Shown here piece after piece: positions 1-9,578 of a stretch of DNA of 19,075 nucleotides. The stretch's first letter is position 1. Every line of letters starts with the position of its first letter. Source of the stretch: Pleurotus ostreatus/Saccharomyces cerevisiae fusant (taxonomy: Eukaryota > Opisthokonta); assembly GCA_024196135.1 (NCBI GenBank), contig JAMQCK010000611.1, forward strand, positions 1 to 19,075. The letters are read 5' to 3'. The notes beneath the pieces are model-generated. The model was not told the DNA's origin. It saw only the letters and a program-made list of their open reading frames with translations, and ran no database searches. The translations under genes were made by a program, and so were the position numbers.

Positions 1-696
1 GCGCGTCCTCCCAGTTGAGCTGGTAGTACTGCATCACGAACATGACGACAAACGCCGGGGAGAGGCTGATGCCGCCTGCGATCAATGAGCATGCATGCGT
101 AGCTGCTCGAACGGGCCATACGCACCATTACAGTGCACAAGGACCTTCCCTCCTTGCGAGATCGCCTGGTCAATGAACGCCTTGGCTCTGCGCGCGGTCG
201 GCGGGGTGCGTTGAACGGGGGTGGCGAGGCTCACCCTGGGAAGAGGCGGATCAGGTTCTGCTCCTCGTTATCCTCCACGTCCAGCGTCATGTATTTGAAG
301 TCCTGCGGGAAGCGCGGCTTGACCGTAAACGCCTCCTTCGCATCGCGGATGCAGACTCTGCAAGGGCGGGGTCAGCGGACGCGTTCAGTGGCGGCGATCG
401 TGTTCACGCACACATGGGTGATGCCTAGCGACTTTAGCGTTTCCAGCTCCTTCGACACAACGAACGAGCCGAGGTAGAGCCCGGGTAGGATCTCCTGGCA
501 TGATCTGCGCATCTCGTATCTGGCGTGGGGCGCGTTCAGTCAGGACTTGCCCATCATCTAGCACTATGCGCGCGGGCCGCCAGTAATTAGGGAGCGTGAA
601 TGCGTACTTCCACTCGACATCGGCGGGGCCCTGGATGAAGTTCTTGAGCTGCTCGGGGCTGTACTGTATTCGGTTGTACGTCTGGAGGCCGTCCAT
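1..696 (-). CDS. STYX-like dual-specificity phosphatase-fold pseudophosphatase, 3' end cut by window
   Basis: Hand-spliced exons on the minus strand are 696-608, 519-412, 357-235, 187-126 and 75-1; all four introns are GT/AG and every phase closes. The protein starts MDGLQTYNRIQYSPEQL and reads on through LPGLYLGSF, GITHVVCIRDA and LDVEDNEEQNLI to the signature loop HCNGGISLSP. These are the core strands and P-loop of a dual-specificity phosphatase fold (DSPc). The usual loop is HCxxGxxRS. Here the Cys is kept, but the phosphate-binding Arg is replaced by Leu, so hydrolysis is unlikely. STYX-type pseudophosphatases bind phosphoproteins instead of cleaving them; that role here is inferred from family. 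The ATG at 696 is chosen because it opens the conserved N-terminal segment. The gene diverges from the ZNG1 gene across a 208-bp gap. The C-terminus lies outside the window. Confidence 0.85.
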
Positions 697-904
697 CGTG
701 TGCGAGTGAGGGCGGGGGTCAAAGAGTGAATGGCGAGCGCGGCGAGGTCCAGGACAATGGGGCCTGACGCTCACGTGCGCCCGTCACAGCGCCCGTCACG
801 CGACGGCGGCACGCGACGCGGGGTTGGAGCCGACGGACCTCGGAGGAAACGCGACTTGCTCCTGACATCCATCTTACCAACTCTGACCAGAGGCGCAAGA
901 AATC
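697..904. promoter_or_regulatory. Divergent promoter between pseudophosphatase and ZNG1
   Basis: This 208-bp stretch separates two start codons that point away from each other (696 minus, 905 plus), so it must hold both promoters and 5' leaders. It is GC-rich with repeated CGTCACGCG-like words near 780-810. I see no clear TATA box. The call rests on gene geometry. Confidence 0.5.
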
Positions 905-2824
905 ATGTTCGACGATGAGGACGAGATACCGTGAGTCGGCGCGTCCATCGCAGGCGAATATCGTGGTCTAACCAGCTGACAGCACGCTCATTGAGCACGA
1001 AGTTCCCCCAGCACTTGATGACACAAGTGCTTTGGCGAATAAGAGGGTACCTCTCACCATAATTTGTGGCTTCCTCGGTGCAGGGAAATCCACCCTCCTC
1101 AAGTGCGCCTCATCCCTCGCTCCCCATACTTCCCACTAATTGGAGCCCTCCCCAAGACGCATCCTCACCGAAAAGCACGGCTATCGCATCGCCGTCATCA
1201 TGAACGAATTCGGCGACACCGCGGTTAGTACTCTTCTCCCCCTCCCCCGAGATCACTTTTTTACGAACCATGACAGTAGGATATTGAAGGTACGCCTCCC
1301 CACCTCCCCTGCGCCACTTACTCACAACATTACTTTACCTCGCAGCCAAGGCCATCAACGTGTCCTCACCTGATGATCCGGCCGCGCAGTCAGAGGAGTT
1401 CCTCGAGCTCGCAAACGGCTGCCTGTGCTGCAGCATCAAGGATGCGGGTTTGGCGGCAATCGAGAAGCTCATGGAGCGCAAGGGCGCCTTCGACCATATC
1501 TTGCTTGAGACGACCGGGCTTGCGGATCCAGGTAGGTGACTAAACATGGGAATGGTGGAGAGTGGTCTGATGATTTTATTAGGCCCCATCGCCAGCATGA
1601 TCTGGCATAATGAGGAGTATGCGCTCGGACTTGGCAAGGATATCGCTTTAGACGGTGTTATCTGCGTCGTCGACGCGGTGTTTGGCAAGCAGGTAGGTCT
1701 TCACATACTTCTCCGCTCTCCTTGCTTACTTACCTCATTTAGCAAATGGAAGAGGATTCTTCGTCAGACGACTCCGAGCTGGGAGAAAGTCTCCGGTAAG
1801 CGTTTCATAATCCTCTAAACCACCGTTACTCACCATCCCACCTAGCCAAATCGCCGGCTCCGACATCATTCTCCTCAACAAAGTCGATATTGTATCGCCT
1901 GAAACCCTCGCCACCACCGAGGACCTAATTACGAAGGTTAACCCCGGCGCGCCGGTGTACCGTACAGTGCGCGGGCAGATCGACCTAGGCAAGCTTATGG
2001 GGATCAGGGCGTATGGGTCAGCGCCGGTGATTGCTGAGGAGGACGGGGACGTGTTGCCTTCTGAAGCGCCCGTTGCAACGGGTGACAGCCCTATAACGCA
2101 CACGGGCTCGGTGGCGCACTCCGGCGCCGCTATAGAAAACGAACACGAACACGGCCCGAACTGCAACCACGACCACGACCACGACCCCAACGCCCCCCAC
2201 GCTCACGCCCACCCGCACAGCACGCACTACGAGGTGCGCGGGATCTCGAGCCTGCGCGTGAATGTGCCGCCGTTGACGCCCGAGGCGCTTCATGATCTCG
2301 ATGAATGGGTGAGGGAGGTGTTGTGGGAGGGGCGGTTGCCCGAGTCGTCGAAGGACCCACTGCCGGAGTCTTCGAAGGACCCACTGCCGGAGTCGTCGAA
2401 GGAGGGGCGGTTGCCGGGGGAGGGGGCGGCGTCGACGGGAGCGGCGATCGCGGACCCATCCTTGTCTGCCGGCCCTGCGCCTCAAACAGTGGCAGACTCG
2501 GATGCGACGGCAGCCTCGCCACCCAAGAAAGACCCCCTTCTCGTCCTCCGCTGCAAGGGCCTCTTCGTCACGACGACCGGCGAGCGGTACGTCCTGCAGG
2601 GCGTGCGGAACATGTATGATCTGTTCAAGGCGGAGGAGGACGCTGCTAGGAAAGACGATGCGTCCAAGAAGGACGACGATCTATCCAAGAAGGACGACGA
2701 TCTAACTGGTGTACCGAAGGAGGGTAAGCTCGTCTTGATTGGAAAGGGTCTGGGCGAGGATGTGCGCAGGAGCTTGGAGAGGTTGTTTTGGGGAGGGAAG
2801 GATGCGATGACGCGCTCGAAGTAG
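905..2824 (+). CDS. ZNG1: ZNG1 (CBWD/CobW) zinc metallochaperone GTPase of the G3E family
   Basis: The eight exons are 905-930, 983-1102, 1157-1223, 1280-1289, 1346-1531, 1583-1692, 1743-1795 and 1846-2824. Their sum is 1,551 nt, giving 516 residues with every phase closed. Seen motifs: Walker [10 protein letters not shown] (about 38-46), the metal-binding CxCC motif in GCLCCSIK (from 99), [13 protein letters not shown], and the guanine-specificity NKVD (202-205). A His-rich run (about 290-318) precedes the CobW C-terminal domain ([12 protein letters not shown] onward, about 328). ZNG1 proteins use GTP to hand zinc to methionine aminopeptidase 1. An N-terminal IPTLIE at about residues 8-13 resembles the psi-P-x-L-V-p motif that docks on that target. 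The CobW_C domain is interrupted by a roughly 150-residue low-complexity insertion with 24-nt repeats and is followed by a 21-nt repeat. The stop is convergent with the DUF6533 gene. Confidence 0.92.
2336..2416 (+). repeat. 24-nt tandem repeat coding for LPESSKDP units in ZNG1
   Basis: Units lie at 2336-2359, 2360-2383 and 2384-2404 (the last partial). They differ by a few substitutions and keep frame, giving about three copies of LPESSKDP. The block is bracketed on both sides by the same 14-nt word gaggggcggttgcc (2328 and 2403), coding EGRLP at each end. This pattern points to in-frame slippage or unequal crossing-over inside the coding sequence. Confidence 0.9.
2663..2704 (+). repeat. Perfect 21-nt tandem duplication in ZNG1 C-terminus
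   Basis: Units 2663-2683 and 2684-2704 are identical and encode SKKDDDL twice, extending a charged linker before the final strand of the protein. Two identical copies indicate a recent duplication. Confidence 0.92.
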
Positions 2825-3087
2825 GGCCGCTTTCTATCAGACTTGGCTATAGACACTCGTTAGGCTAAGCGCCACAATGACTAGCGACTTCGCTCTGGCT
2901 TGAACCGCTAGCAAGGAACGCTGTAATACTCATGACTATGATACATCTATCCATCCTGATCCTGTCCGTGTACAGTATAACGTATTCCGATCCACAATGC
3001 GCCTGCTTGTGTGGGACGCACGCTTTTATTGTCATCCCTGACCCATCCATTTACTCACGATTCTTCGCGCTCGCAAATCCCATTCCC
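2825..3087. other. Convergent intergenic stretch (3' ends)
   Basis: This 263-bp gap lies between two converging stop codons (ZNG1 at 2824 plus, DUF6533 at 3088 minus). It is relatively AT-rich, as expected for 3' untranslated regions. No separate gene or strong repeat is visible. Confidence 0.5.
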
Positions 3088-4730
3088 TCAATCCCACTCA
3101 ACCGTATCCATCCCAATCGACTCCGCCGTAACATGCGACGTGAACACGACATTACTGTCGTGCGTGATGGCGAGCGTGCTACTTCGTTGGGTACCGGTGG
3201 TAGGCAGGCGCGCTCGCCGGCGCCCGGTCTCGTGCAGGTGGAAGATGAGGTGGGAGAGGACGGAGAGGGAGACGCTGGGGATGGGGTGAGTGTTCTGCAT
3301 TGATGGGAATGGGTGGAAGGCAAGGGGTGCGAGGGAAGGCGGAGAGAAGGCGGTGGAGGAAGGCGGAAAGAAGGAAGCAGAGAAGGCGGTTGAGGAAGTA
3401 AGGAGAGGGGACATACCAGCTCGAAAATCCTGCTAGGCAGCCTTGGAGGTATTCCTGTGCATATGTGTGAGCGAGCGTCGCAAGTGCGCCGAGATGTGGC
3501 ATACGTTGGCGAACTACGGCTTCGTCAGCAACGTGCTAAAGCAGGCCAGGAAACGAACCCACATAAAAGGTCATGATGTTCCCGAGATTGCAGAGTCCCA
3601 TAACGCTGCAGATGTCAGTCAGTCTCTTCGCACTTGCTCATACGAACACAAGCGCTCACACGAAATAAAAAGCTCCATCCCGCACGATCACCCTTAGCAG
3701 CGGCTCCGGCACTCGTCTGCTCAACGAGCGACCGCGGTAGCTTTGGTACACAGTGAGGACGAGCATGGTGCAGTCGTACGCGAAGAGGCCTTCCCACGCC
3801 GCCGCGAGGCCTATCAGGATCAAACGTCAGTGGGCAGTGGGGAGACATTTGTGGCAAAATTGCGACGCACGAATCATGGACCCTCTCGTCGCGAGCCGGT
3901 GGCAGGAGGGGATAAGGGGCGCTTGCCATGTTGTCTGGTCGGATATGGCCCACTGGAGGCGTAAGTAAGTGTCTAACCGTCGAGTAAGTGAAGGCGACTA
4001 CGAACGGAGGCAAGACCCAGCAACCCCGCGGCGATGGCGAGCATGAAGGTGAGGACCTTCTTGCTGCGGCTGTACAGCGCGTATACGCGCATAGTGAGTA
4101 GGACTAGGTGGCGCGAGTGAGAATGAGATGTAGGCAGTATGAGGCGCAGGGCGTACTGCAAACACCAATCTGGTTGATGACAATTACTGTACTGTGGAAT
4201 GTGGAATAGATAGAGCAGCTGAGAGGAAAGGTGATGAGTGGAAGGTTAGACGTGGTCGATGCTTCGAAGGCTTACTCCTAGGAGGGAGGGAGATTAGGAT
4301 GATTAAGACGACGATAGGACGAGGAGGGCGTACAAAGCGATTATGAGGCACATCCTGCATAGCGGTGATGACAACATTGGCGACGAAAGCGAAGTAGCGA
4401 TTGAGGAGGAAGACAATAGAACCGAAGGTGCGCCATGTAGGCCATATATACTTGACTTCTGAGCCTGCGTCCCTCTGATCAGCATGAAGCTGACGTTCAT
4501 GGGGAGGGGGAGCGCACCGAAGGTCAAGATGTGGTCATAGATCAGGATAGCTTCGTGAGTGAGTCAGCTCCTTGTTGAGAGACCCTGGTCAATCCACCCA
4601 CTCAACGCCACGGTCTGAAGCCGGTGGGACAGAGCTCTGGTAAGTATCAATCAGCATGAATGCCTCCGCCCCGGGAAACTGATCTCGGAACGCACACATG
4701 GCTCAAAGCTTCCGCCGCGGCACCGTCCAT
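3088..4730 (-). CDS. DUF6533-type fungal multi-pass membrane protein with one suspect exon
   Basis: The model has 12 exons (minus): 4730-4696, 4636-4602, 4550-4518, 4458-about 4352, 4277-4252, 4218-4166, 4103-4006, 3952-3871, 3810-3660, 3605-3563, 3454-3417 and 3274-3088, totalling 888 nt (about 295 residues). Family landmarks occur in the right order: LIYDHILTFEVKYIW, VFLLNRYFAF, CSIYSTFH...INQI, TMRVYALYSRSKKV, RLAAAWEGLF, RDGAFYFVVMGLCNLGNI, GCLAGFSS and SHLIFHLHETG. DUF6533 proteins are fungal seven-helix membrane proteins of unknown function, usually about 300 residues, so the length fits. The 26-nt exon 4277-4252 is the only phase-compatible piece I could find there, and it contains an in-frame TAA (4274-4272). 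Either this allele is broken, the base call is wrong, or a non-canonical site is used. The exon 4 donor could also be at 4333. The other junctions close cleanly. Confidence 0.72.
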
Positions 4731-6714
4731 GCTCGCCCGAGCGGTGGCGCGCAGACCTTTGCACCAAAGGCTCCCTTGGCCGTAGTGCTAGGTTACTCGA
4801 TGATCGCGGCAGGAAAAAAGAGAGGCGCCGACGCACACGACCCGTCCCCCGCGCGCCGTGGGAAGGGGCGCCGACGCACGGACTGGACCGCCAGCTTCGC
4901 AACTGCGATTCGGGACTGCGATTCGCGGGCGTGTGGCTGGCGAAGCGGGCCCATCAGCCGCCGCGCAACTTTGTGATCCCCTGCGAGGCACCATCGGGCG
5001 AGCCGCTCGCAGGCCGTCGAATCATCAGGCGTCTATCTCGCTTGAGCTGCTGGCAAAAGGTGGCCAGTGACGTGAAGGCCAGCAGCTCTATTGCGAGTCG
5101 TCGCGCGAAGGGGGGAGCCCCACATTCAATGGAGAATGGGTGTAAGCGGTGGACGGGTATAAGACAAGCTTCCAGGGTACCGTGCGGGGGATTTCCATGA
5201 CGCACGCAAGACGCAAAGATTCAACCTGCGCCGTATCGAGGAGGAAAATCACCGATGATGTGTTGGCCAAGGGTGGGTCAAGGCAGAGGCGAGCCGCAAG
5301 CCGCACTGATGATGCTAGAGTCCAGACAAACACAGTTCGCACCAAATATGGTCCTGCAAGGTGTACTTTTGCTCAGGGAAAAGTGATGCCATGACCCCGC
5401 GTCTTCGTCGGAGAGAGGTAAGTGACCCGTACCTCGCTACAGAGGAAGCAGCCGTTGTTTGAGCTTGATTTGAACGTCGAAGTCAAGTTCAACTTGGAAC
5501 TTTGGTTCCGATCAAAAGGATCATTGCAACCACGCGAGTAGCTTGTTTCCCCACCAAAGTTCGAATCCTGCAATGAAATGGAGAGAGAAATGAAGCAGAG
5601 AACACGCGAACGTCGGTCATAACATGCATGACAGAGGAGAGAGGGCACTGAAGCAAAATATACAGCTTGCCGTTAGTGCTAACGGCCGGCCACGAAGACC
5701 AAGAGGCAGATTTCCCAGCGCAGAGAATTATTACGTAATCAGACCAGTTTCGCAGACCGAAGCGTTTTTTCGTATCTCATGACCTGGGTTACGGCATGGC
5801 AGAAGTCATTGACAGAATTTTGGGTTAGATCTGGGCCAGAGGGTAGCTGGAAGTTGCGCGGAGGGGTCTGCTCAGAGTCGCGCATCGCCCGATCTCATGC
5901 TACCTTCGTTGCCTTAGCCTTTGAAGTTTGGAAGGCCGCCACGAGTTTCGCGAAGCATTTTGACAGTGATCGTCGCAAGCGACGACACTTCCAAGAAGGA
6001 TCTATACGAGACGCCAGGCTCTACACTAAGTATATAGAGTGCACCAGGAGTACACTGCGCACACCCAGTATACGCAGTGCATCCTCGGCGGCACGCGCAA
6101 TGCACACTAGGCAGCACGTACAACGCACACCCAGCTGCAGTACGCGACGGGGAGAATACATACACGAGAAAAAGACGAAAGAAAAAATAAAAATACAACA
6201 AGATGTGTGTAATGCGTCTTGCGGGAAAACATGTCGACAGCAGAAGGAGAGGCCGGTCGGTGGCTAGCACGCGGCTGGGTGGTATGGATCCCGGGTCCCG
6301 AGGCAGAGGGAGGTCGTACTTCTGACGAGGGGAAGGTTCCACTAGCCAGGGAGATTCCCTTGCGAGGGAGGGCAGCCCATTCGCCGAAGAGGAGATCCCC
6401 TCGCGAGCGGAGGGATTCCACCCATGAAGTAGAAGACCTCTGTGCTCGAGACGGTGGATAATCTGTCGTGAGACGGCGCAGCCGCTGGTCATGACGGGTA
6501 TCGTCTCGTCGTGAGCGAGCATGCGCACGCGCGTGCTTTAGGGTGGGGAGGAGAGATGAGAAGAAGGAAGGAGGGGAAATGAAGCAAGGAGGAGAAGGGT
6601 GGGTGGATGCCCAAGCCCTCGGGAGTGAGTGGACGTCCAAGCCCGCGGGAGTGGGTGGACGGCCAAGGCTGCGAGTGGGCGCGCCTAAGCCCTGCATCGG
6701 CAGGCGCTGGCCGC
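4731..6714. other. 2-kb gene-poor interval
   Basis: I see no supportable gene between the DUF6533 start codon and the GH71 stop codon. Open frames here are short, overlap on both strands and match nothing I know. It holds small degenerate repeats: ggcgccgacgcac twice (about 4826 and 4866), actgcgattcg twice (about 4905-4926), CAAGTTcAACTTG (about 5484-5496), the palindrome ATTACGTAAT (5730-5739, a bZIP-like TTACGTAA core), TCGTCGCaaGCGACGA (5970-5985), the 11-mer cgcacacccag twice (about 6057 and 6123), and a diverged pair around 6351-6412. The DUF6533 promoter should lie in the first few hundred bases. Confidence 0.55.
6599..6696. repeat. Diverged 26-nt tandem repeat, about four units, beside the GH71 stop
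   Basis: Units at 6599-6624, 6625-6650, 6651-6674 and 6675-6696 follow the pattern GTGGGTGGACGbCCAAGCCC plus GCGGGA. Units 1 and 2 are both 26 nt; units 3 and 4 are slightly shorter. The block ends 19 bp past the GH71 stop codon and would lie in its 3' untranslated region. Confidence 0.8.
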
Positions 6715-8781
6715 CTACGCCTGCGTCGCCCCCGCCACGAACGCATTGAAGTTATACGTCTTCGGATTCGCCTCGAACGTAAACTCCGGCTTCAGCTGCA
6801 CCGTCTCCGCCCCATCGCGGCTAACACTCCCCTCCATCCCCTCGCCCGCCTTCAGCGGCACCGCCAACCGCGTCAGCCCCGCGGGCACATCAAAGCTCTG
6901 CCCATTCACCACCACCCTCGCCGGCCCGCTCGTCATCGCCACCGCCCACACCGCGTCCTCCGTGAGCTCGAAGTTCGTCGGCGGGCCGACCGGGTCCGCC
7001 GCCTGCGCCCGCGCGGGGTGCGGCCGCGCCCACATGACCAGCCGGTCCTTCTCGATCGCGGGGAACGCGCCGGTCTTGAACGCGGTCGCGTAGTACTGCG
7101 TCATCGCGAGCCAGGCCGTGTGGTCGAAGCCGTCGACCCAGGCGTTTGACTTGGGCTGCGCGCCCTTGATGGGGCCGAGGTAGTGCGACTCGCCGTAGTC
7201 GTTCCAGGTGAGGAGCTGGACGATGTCGAAGCTGTCGCGGGAGGCGATGAGGTTCTCCCAGCGGTTGGAGTAGAGGTGCTGGTCGGAGAGGTAGAGGAAC
7301 TTTGAGGGTTGGATTGTCAGTAAGAGGGAAATGCTCAGGACAGAATGGACACACGTTCTTGTTGTAGGTCTCCACCCCGTAGTGGGTGAAGAACCACGGG
7401 GACGCAGAGGCCATGTAGGTGCGCTTGCTACCGTCGCGCTTGTTGCCCGAGAGCGAGTTAAGGCTCTGAAGGTGCTTCTCGTCGGTGTCAAGGGAGCCCA
7501 GGAGCGGACCAAGGGCATTCGAAAGACCACCAAGGAGGCTAGTGAAGCTCGTCCCATCGACAGTCGCATTCCCAGCAACCGACGAAGCAAGGTTCGAAAC
7601 CACCTTCGCACCCGACAAAATCGACTGCGCCGACTGGGTAGTGACCTCAATCGGCCACGCAGAGTTCCACTACAATGCCATCATTGATCAGCTCGACCTT
7701 CACACTTGCCGGTCACTCTTCACTCACGTTAAAGTCCCCATCCATGATATCCGCAAACTGCGAGAACTGCGCCGGGTCGACGAAGAAGGACGGGACAAAG
7801 TGGATCTTGCCCGCGAGCTCGGGGTGCTGGTAAAACTGGCTCTTCCAGCCGTCGGCGACGCTGCCCTGCCCGAAGTTGCACGTCTCGCCGGAGAAGGTGG
7901 AGACGAAGACGCGGTCGTTCATCTTCAGCTGGTTCGGGTGGTCGGCGAACTTGTTGACGAGGGCGCGGAGCTTGGAGGCGCTGTCGGCGGAGTTGCAGGG
8001 CCAGACGCTGAGGGAAGGGACGTCAGATTGGGTGGGAGAAGTAAGGTGCGTATCGGATACGCACGTCATATCAAGGGAGAGGAAGAGCTTGAAGTTGTTG
8101 CCTGCCTCCTGCGCTGCTTGATAGCTATCAGGTTATCAGCAAAGTTCTATGCCCAACAATCGAAGAAACACTCACGCATCCGCAACACGTTCAGGCTGCC
8201 AGTCGTCCGTGCCCATGTTCAGCGCGAAACCATCAATCCCGGACGAAGATGCCAACGCGATGTCGTCAGCCCAGTCGGCTTGAGTGTACGGGTAGACGTT
8301 CCTGATGACATGTCAGCCAGCAGCTCGCCCTGGACGAGAGCCGCTCTACGCACCCGATCATATGGTGAGCAACGACAAGCTTGTCGCCTGTGTTGGTCGG
8401 GGTGGTCGACGAGGCGGTCGGGGCCGCTGAGGCCGCGGTGTTGCTGGCGGATCCCGAAGACGCGGCGGCGGGAGCCGAAGAGGCTGTCGCGCTCGCGCTA
8501 GAAGGAGCCGAAGCCGGAGGTTGCGACGCGCTAGCGGAGGCAGACGCGGCTGGAGTCGAGACAGTCATGGACGTGGCGGAGGACGCAGGGGCGGAGAGGG
8601 AGGTGAAGAGCGCGGAGGTCAATGGGAGGGAAATCGATGGCAATCGAACGTCCGCGGGGGCGTCCGAGGGTCTGCACGGCGAGCGCCTGTGGTGGTGTGC
8701 ACGGCGGCTATGTGATATGGGTGCGCCTGAAGCGAGCGTGGTGAAGAGCGCGAGCGCGGCGGTGAATAGGAAGGAGCGCAT
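6715..8781 (-). CDS. Secreted GH71 alpha-1,3-glucanase (mutanase)
   Basis: Six exons (minus) at 8781-8354, 8301-8176, 8124-8065, 8007-7728, 7669-7355 and 7299-6715 sum to 1,794 nt, giving 597 residues with all phases closed. The start MRSFLFTAALALFTTLASGA is a classic signal peptide. It is followed by a basic stretch and a Ser/Ala/Thr/Pro-rich, probably O-glycosylated linker (about 60-130). The catalytic domain opens with KLVVAHHMIGNVYPYTQADW, has DGFALNMG (166-173) and SLDMTVWPCNSADSASKL, and carries the GH71 hallmark LLTWNDYGESHY (about 432-443). A beta-rich C-terminal region follows. GH71 enzymes cleave alpha-1,3-glucan in fungal cell walls and act outside the cell in wall remodelling, autolysis or attack on other fungi. 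No CBM24 module was recognised. A TATA box lies about 146 bp upstream. Confidence 0.93.
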
Positions 8782-8926
8782 GGTGAAAGAGTGCGAGCGC
8801 GGCGCGTCGAGTCCTCGTAAAGAGCGTTGAAAAGAGGGGAATGTGCGAGGCGCAGCCTACGCGACACGGAGACTCGTGGTGAGGGAGCGGGAAGAGGAAG
8901 GACGCGTCTGTGGTCGACCGCCCGGG

Positions 8927-8933
8927 TTATATA
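8927..8933 (-). promoter_or_regulatory. TATA box of the GH71 gene
   Basis: The minus strand reads TATATAA here, about 146 bp upstream of the GH71 ATG at 8781, in otherwise GC-rich DNA. Spacing and orientation fit a core promoter with a leader of roughly 110 nt. Confidence 0.6.
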
Positions 8934-8995
8934 GACCGCGAACGCCGTGGAGCCCCCTCCGTGCCTTGCAACCACATCGAACAATAACGCCACAT

Positions 8996-9005
8996 GTCAC
9001 GTGAC
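8996..9005. promoter_or_regulatory. GTCACGTGAC palindrome (E-box/CBF1-like)
   Basis: A perfect 10-bp palindrome with a CACGTG core sits about 65 bp upstream of the GH71 TATA box. CACGTG is the binding core of fungal bHLH factors. That it regulates this gene is inferred from position only. Confidence 0.4.
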
Positions 9006-9525
9006 TGAGGATCATTGTTCACCTTTTTGGGACAATGGACTCGGGCCGTCCATGCGATGACCATTGTGGCGTGGAAAACACACGAAAAATGACCACTTCT
9101 TGGCTTCCAGGTATCTACAATACAAAGCAGCGCGATTTGTTCCCACGACACAAACCACGTGGCGTCGATCACGAAGCGCTGACGCCACATCTCTCTTGCT
9201 GCTTCCGACCTCCATGGCCTCACGCCTGCCTGAGCGTGTCGCATCCACTCCCTGCCTTTCCTTGCGCCTTTGTGCGCGTACTCTAGATGACCCGCTATCA
9301 CGAGTCTTTCACGTTGCTCACCAGATGCTGTGTCGCGAGATGTCTGAAACGATGACATCATTTCAGAGACTTCCCGCCGTTGCCTTCGTCGTCACACGTG
9401 TTTCGATGATCCTCATCACCTCTTCCTACGACCCATGCTCTCTGCGGTGACTTCGACGTTCATGCGCCGTGTGACCGCACTCAATAGCATCACCAAGACA
9501 GGTTATTGTACATCTACGCACTTCT

Positions 9526-9578
9526 GAGGGACAGATTCTGGGTGCTCCACGTGACAGAGCACCCAGAATCCGTCCCTC
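9526..9578. repeat. Inverted repeat, 22-bp arms with one mismatch, 9-nt loop
   Basis: The left arm 9526-9547 and right arm 9557-9578 are reverse complements except at one position. The loop CACGTGACA contains another CACGTG. The transcript would fold into a near-perfect 22-bp stem. It sits about 390 bp upstream of the Helitron transposase start. It could be a small element terminus, a miRNA-like locus or part of the Helitron left end; sequence alone does not decide. Confidence 0.9.

Noticed and set aside
2018..2522. Arg-rich and Pro-rich minus-strand frames opposite ZNG1
   Set aside because: They are antisense shadows of the His-rich and repeat-coding segment, with no splice signals or family similarity.
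1955..2824. Taking the 289-codon frame as a complete gene
   Set aside because: It is only the last exon of ZNG1; the GTPase motifs lie in seven upstream exons that join in phase.
5556..5575. tRNA T-loop-like word GTTCGAATC
   Set aside because: The flanking 5-bp stem does not pair and no D-arm, anticodon arm or acceptor stem can be built around it on either strand.
5914..6697. Long minus-strand frames of about 200 codons in the 6-kb region
   Set aside because: Arg/Ser/Pro-rich composition, overlap in two frames, coverage of the tandem repeat and no recognisable domain make them chance openings in GC-rich DNA.
7485..8501. 338-codon plus-strand frame antisense to GH71
   Set aside because: The minus strand here encodes clear GH71 exons with matching introns; the plus frame resembles no protein.
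8381..8830. Plus-strand Ala/Glu/Val-rich 149-codon frame
   Set aside because: It is the antisense of the Ser/Ala-rich linker and signal peptide of the GH71 gene.
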